Shown here in pieces: positions 32,449 to 35,673 of a stretch of 35,673 bases of DNA. Positions within the stretch are counted from its first letter, which is position 1. Every line of letters begins with the position of its first letter. Both the position numbers and the translations under genes were made by a program. Below the pieces are notes generated by a model. That model worked only from the letters and a program-made list of their open reading frames with translations, made no database searches and had not been told where the DNA came from. Origin of the DNA: Chloroflexota bacterium (GTDB taxonomy: Bacteria; Chloroflexota; Anaerolineae; Anaerolineales; Villigracilaceae); the NCBI GenBank assembly GCA_026390015.1, contig JAPLGS010000154.1, forward strand, positions 1 to 35,673, read 5' to 3'.

Positions 32449-34065
32449 TTATTCTTCCAGTTTCCAGTTCAGGATGAATTGCCGCTGTTCTTCGCTCAAC
32501 GGAGAATGAATCAGATAATGCAATGTCTTCATCCAGAACACATCCACTTTAGACAGTGCCTTTTTTGCCGAATAGCTGCGCTCGATCAACAAACAGGCGA
32601 GGATTAGCGGCGTGCGTCCCTCAAGGTTATGACCAGCATGGATATAAACGCGATGTCCTTGTTTGAGCGCGCGCGCAACATATTTCAGCGTATTCCGAAC
32701 TTGCAAACCCGAATGAGCCGCTTGAAACGCCAGGGGAAAATGTTGGATCTCGACTTTCTTTTTCATATCACGGCTAACTTGTAGTAATGTCTTGCGATAC
32801 GAAAACTTCCGATGCGCTTCTGATGGAATGGTCAGATCTACAAAGTGGGAGATCCCTTTGTTTAACAGATCCTTGAATAATTCCTCATTTGAGTTCCTGG
32901 CTAAAATTGGATAAGCTCCGGTCCAAATTTCGCCCGGCAGGAATTCAGCGAAGCCATGTGTCTGCTCTGGGGTGGTATTGACTCTGATCCATGATCTAAA
33001 TGAGTCTGCCGGAAAGTAAATGACATTGGGTCTTTGTCCGTGAGTTTGCCAGTCACGTTCCGCTTTCACATTATTCAATCCCTTTTTTATTTGCTTTGGA
33101 TCGGCTCCATAGATCTGGATAATATCCGCTTTGACGACTCCACCCTGTCCCCATCCTCTTGCTAAAAGATGTTCTTCGGCGCTAAGAGACAAGTGCGTGA
33201 TCGACATAAAATGCGTCATATCCTCTTCTGGTTCGACTGCCTCGTCGTCTTTTATTTCGTTCCGCAAGCGACGCAGGGCATAATTGCAGGCAAGGTCTTT
33301 TGCCCACTGCGGTGCGGATAATGCAACTTCAGCGGGAATATACTCCGCTATCGCTTTGACCGCTGCAGATTCTTGTGTGATCAATTTCCAGTCGAGACTG
33401 TTTTGCGCAATGTCTTCTGTCCCGTTGATCAATGGCTTGAGGATTTCCTGCCACGCGCTGCCAAAACGGACCTTGGACGTATTAATCCCGTTCTCAAGGA
33501 TCTCTTTTGCAAGAGGCGGTATAAACTCCGCGAGCCAGCCGGTGACAAAATTATCCGTCAGATCACTTCCACCTGTAAAAATATAAGCTTCGATGTTGGG
33601 GTAAAGATTATCCAACAGACCCAGAATCATATAACCTGAAAGATAAGTTCCAAAAAGATCATCCACGACGAGAACGCGCTTTGGCCTTGATGGAAGAACC
33701 GAGCTGATCTGCTTGCGCAGCATTTTCTGCCACTGGCGTTGTTCCGCGACCCAGGCAAGAAAATGACCTCGGCCTTCATTTCCCCAGCAGCATTCTCCGC
33801 AGCAAAACGCTGGGAGTGATTTCCCATACTGCGCGTGATACATTGCATATTTTTCTTGACCGATATTCGTGCGCATGGATGGAGGGAATGACGCGCTTCT
33901 GGTCTCCGCCCATAAAATTTGCGCCACGACAACCGGCGCCCAGCCTGAGTGCGCGAGTCCGATGATGACATCCGGCTGAAATTTTTCAATTTCAGCGCAG
34001 ATGTTTTTTCCCAGCTGATATAGAGCTTCAAGCGTGGAGAGTGTGGCTTGTGGATATGATGGCAT
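32449..34065 (-). CDS. Phosphoribosyltransferase-like / pseudo-tyrosine-phosphatase fusion
   Basis: A 538-residue two-domain protein. The N-terminal half resembles a type I phosphoribosyltransferase: DVIIGLAHSGWAPVVVAQIL (PRTase start) and the PRPP motif RVLVVDDLFGTYLSGYMIL with D135-D136. Four cysteines (AFCCGECCWG, 87-94) lie in an insertion and could bind metal. The C-terminal third (from about 368) resembles a dual-specificity phosphatase: EIWTGAYPIL and the P-loop-like VYIHAGHNLEGRTPLILACL. The catalytic Cys is Ala (477), with one residue extra before R484, so it should be inactive. It is coupled to the downstream GNAT gene. I know of no characterised protein with this arrangement. Confidence 0.72.
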   Translation of the reverse strand: MPSYPQATLSTLEALYQLGKNICAEIEKFQPDVIIGLAHSGWAPVVVAQILWAETRSASFPPSMRTNIGQEKYAMYHAQYGKSLPAFCCGECCWGNEGRGHFLAWVAEQRQWQKMLRKQISSVLPSRPKRVLVVDDLFGTYLSGYMILGLLDNLYPNIEAYIFTGGSDLTDNFVTGWLAEFIPPLAKEILENGINTSKVRFGSAWQEILKPLINGTEDIAQNSLDWKLITQESAAVKAIAEYIPAEVALSAPQWAKDLACNYALRRLRNEIKDDEAVEPEEDMTHFMSITHLSLSAEEHLLARGWGQGGVVKADIIQIYGADPKQIKKGLNNVKAERDWQTHGQRPNVIYFPADSFRSWIRVNTTPEQTHGFAEFLPGEIWTGAYPILARNSNEELFKDLLNKGISHFVDLTIPSEAHRKFSYRKTLLQVSRDMKKKVEIQHFPLAFQAAHSGLQVRNTLKYVARALKQGHRVYIHAGHNLEGRTPLILACLLIERSYSAKKALSKVDVFWMKTLHYLIHSPLSEEQRQFILNWKLEE

Positions 34066-34657
34066 AATAGCGCTTCCAGAGCGCTTCCTCCTCCTGTTCT
34101 GGCTACTTGGCTCATCCGCCCGTATTTGAGCGGTAAACGAAGATTATCATGCTATTTTACTCTCATCTCATAATTACCCGGGAGCAGGATGGCGGGCAAA
34201 ATCCTTCTCTGTCTACAAGAGCGCATCAAACTCTGGATAAAAAAATATGCGAGATCGAATTATTTGCAGGAGTTGAATTGATCGTCCGACAAAATTTCCG
34301 CCCAAAATTCCAAAAAAACCTGACGGATGAAGCAAGTAGCCAACTTAGATGGCTGAGATATTGTTCACCGCTGAAGGTGTGGAGTCGGCTGGCTTGGGAG
34401 GAACAGGTGTGTCGGTCGGTGTTTTTGGCAGGAGAGCTGGTATAGATAAAACAATTCTCGACCGACACATTGATGGTCTGCTTTGGGGGATCAAATGACT
34501 TGTTCATTGGATGAGGTTGAAAGAACTGTTGGTTTAACAGAAGTATCAATGAGGCTTAGGTAAATTCCCTTCAACCAGAGCGCGATTGGCGTTATTGCTT
34601 TACAGCGACGGTTAAATTTAGGCAAACTTTCTAAAATCCCGTTTTCGTAAATTGTCA
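34066..34657. other. Gene-poor stretch with a short Pro/Thr-rich reading frame
   Basis: No convincing gene. The only notable frame is on the - strand at 34345-34470 (41 codons, from ATG): after a hydrophobic start it reads LLPKTPTDTPVPPKPADSTP then SAVNNISAI. Pro/Thr-rich linkers of this sort are common in Chloroflexota surface proteins, so it may be the remnant of one. The bases just upstream of 34065 probably hold the promoter of the fusion gene. Confidence 0.4.
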
Positions 34658-34681
34658 CTATTTCTGAAGCAGTGACAATTT
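34649..34681. terminator. Hairpin with T-run
   Basis: AAATTGTCACT and AGTGACAATTT form an 11-base perfect stem with an 11-base loop, followed by TTC. It overlaps the stop codon of the sigma-factor fragment. Confidence 0.5.
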
Positions 34682-34921
34682 TTCAATATCCATTTGTTCA
34701 AGAAGATGAGATAAGCGTTCCACGTTTTCGCTTGCTTGAATCGCATCAAGCAGGTCGGGGTCAGCAGACGGATGTTCATCCAATGGAACAGAAATACGCT
34801 GGCGCTGGAAATCCACCAGCCTGCAGCGGACGATGGTAAACAGCCAGGCTGGGAAACAGCCGTTTTCTTTGTAACGGTTTTTTCTTAGCCCAATGAGCGT
34901 TTCGATAAATGTCTGCTTGAA
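34658..34921 (-). pseudogene. Internal fragment of an ECF sigma factor
   Basis: Eighty-seven codons in one frame starting FKQTFIETLIGLRKNRYKEN, then CFPAWLFTIVRCRLVDFQRQ (typical sigma region 2), a linker, and LSHLLEQMDIEKLSLLQK just where region 4 would begin; then TAG. There is no start codon, and the N-terminal part of region 2 and all of the region 4 DNA-binding helix are missing. It begins directly after the VanZ gene's stop (TAA-TTC), so the junction looks like a recombination point. Confidence 0.75.
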
Positions 34922-35491
34922 TTACATTCGCTCAGACATGGAAAGCTCAGCGGGCTGTGTTTGGCTTGCAACATTGTGGATATATGTCAGCAGACCTTTG
35001 TGATTGATATCGAAACGATGGGTTATTTTCAGGTACAGGCATGCAAAAATTCTGAAGATGCCGTATCCGAGCAGAACCCCCGTGGCATTCAACAATACAT
35101 CTGTTATGTCAACAGTGCGATAGACGCCCACTCCCAGAGAAATCACAAGTTGAGCAATCTCAATCGTAAGTCCAACTACAATCGCCAGCCAAAGAAAGTC
35201 TCTTGCCTTGAATTGGGCGATAAAAGAAACTCCAAAACCGAAAGGAATGGTTAAAAGAATGTTCTGAAAGATTTCCCGGAAAATAATATGGGGATCGACA
35301 TAGGGGTCGCTCAGATATTTGAAAGGTACAAAGTTTATATGCGAGAGAACGAATGTGATTTCTTGTTTTGTCAGAAATATCCCCGCATCGGGAAGCGGAA
35401 TTGGAAAAATCGTCACGCTGACAAGGATCAGAAGGTATACATAGAACGCAGAGAAAAAGAAAAGGTATGAAGGACTATGCTTTCGACTCAA
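34922..35491 (-). CDS. VanZ-like membrane protein (5' end doubtful)
   Basis: VanZ-like family: about 189 residues with four or five membrane segments (YLFFFSAFYVYLLILVSVTI, NILLTIPFGFGVSFIAQF, FLWLAIVVGLTIEIAQLVI, LLGYGIFRIFACLYL), and the hallmarks NFVPFKYL and TVDITDVLLNATGVLLGYG. VanZ-like proteins are linked to glycopeptide tolerance in some bacteria, but most are of unknown function. The only start in frame is a TTG at 35491 without a ribosome site. Upstream, the same frame encodes another membrane helix (FALLIGIAILIVLFPILL) that ends at a stop, and an ATG at 35547 is out of frame by one base, so the gene has probably lost one base just after its true start. Confidence 0.72.
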   Translation of the reverse strand: MSRKHSPSYLFFFSAFYVYLLILVSVTIFPIPLPDAGIFLTKQEITFVLSHINFVPFKYLSDPYVDPHIIFREIFQNILLTIPFGFGVSFIAQFKARDFLWLAIVVGLTIEIAQLVISLGVGVYRTVDITDVLLNATGVLLGYGIFRIFACLYLKITHRFDINHKGLLTYIHNVASQTQPAELSMSERM

Positions 35492-35673
35492 TAGAATGGG
35501 AAAGAGAACGATAAGGATTGCAATACCAATGAGCAGGGCGAACGCATCTTACGTCTGGACAAGTTTAGAAAAACCTGAAAGTACTTGGAGCAAATAGGCA
35601 TTATCCCAAGCAGCCTGCATACGTTTGGTTTTGATACTGCGCTTGCTAGTTTTGTCTTGCTTAAGTAAATTCA
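35492..35673 (-). other. Window end: upstream part of the VanZ gene and unassigned sequence
   Basis: 35492-35547 continues the VanZ-like frame. Beyond it, the - strand reads NLLKQDKTSKRSIKTKRMQA then AWDNAYLLQVLSGFSKLVQT and a stop, a basic stretch I cannot assign. It may be the end of a gene cut by the window edge. Confidence 0.35.

Noticed and set aside
34149-34445. Rightward 98-codon frame
   Set aside because: No ribosome site or motif; antisense to the decayed stretch.
34226-34549. Leftward 107-codon frame in the gene-poor stretch
   Set aside because: Low-complexity composition, and a different frame (34345-34470) makes a more protein-like Pro/Thr-rich tail; neither is convincing.
1-35673. 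CRISPR array, tRNA, rRNA or insertion-sequence transposase
   Set aside because: No regular direct repeats with spacers, no tRNA cloverleaf noticed, and no transposase motif found; a tool-based scan would be more sensitive for small RNAs.

Overview
The window looks like a chromosomal segment of a Chloroflexota bacterium, probably class Anaerolineae. That is an inference from gene content (pelFG with CotH, VTC and DUF4956 genes; a FadN-type beta-oxidation operon; an AspRS/AsnRS/GatCAB set) and from dispersed palindromic repeats of kinds I associate with that group. No rRNA, tRNA or CRISPR array was seen. Base composition is mixed: the first 11 kb is AT-richer than the beta-oxidation block.

Region 1 (1-11022, + strand) is an envelope or exopolysaccharide locus: the 3' part of pelF, pelG, two tandem CotH-family kinase-like proteins, a VTC-domain protein, a small DUF4956 membrane protein, a phosphoesterase-family lipoprotein and a membrane-anchored DUF4832 protein. 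A broken DUF4832 copy and a second DUF4956 3' end show that a junction was duplicated around the phosphoesterase gene. Region 2 (11067-18267, + strand) is a TetR-controlled fatty-acid beta-oxidation operon: tetR, two acyl-CoA dehydrogenases, a fadN-like hydroxyacyl-CoA dehydrogenase/enoyl-CoA hydratase gene broken by a deletion-frameshift, a fadA thiolase and an SCP2 protein.

Region 3 (18271-30508, mostly - strand) holds housekeeping translation genes (aspS, gatC, gatA, gatB, asnS) and dapB, interleaved with accessory genes: a coiled-coil membrane protein, hicBA, a small protein with a retropepsin-like protease, a tyrosine phosphatase and an EamA transporter. The most striking feature is here. 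Three accessory modules sit just downstream of housekeeping genes and each is followed by a short, diverged second copy of that gene's 3' end: two extra gatB tails and one extra asnS tail. With the DUF4956 case this makes four events with the same geometry in about 15 kb. I read it as repeated cargo insertion with gene-tail duplication (Campbell-type or homology-facilitated).

Region 4 (30803-35673, - strand) has a soluble Hanks-type kinase, a GNAT acetyltransferase coupled to a phosphoribosyltransferase/pseudo-phosphatase fusion, then a decaying stretch with an ECF sigma fragment and a VanZ-like gene whose start region looks damaged.

All calls come from reading the sequence by eye. Family names are from memory, and identities quoted are hand counts.
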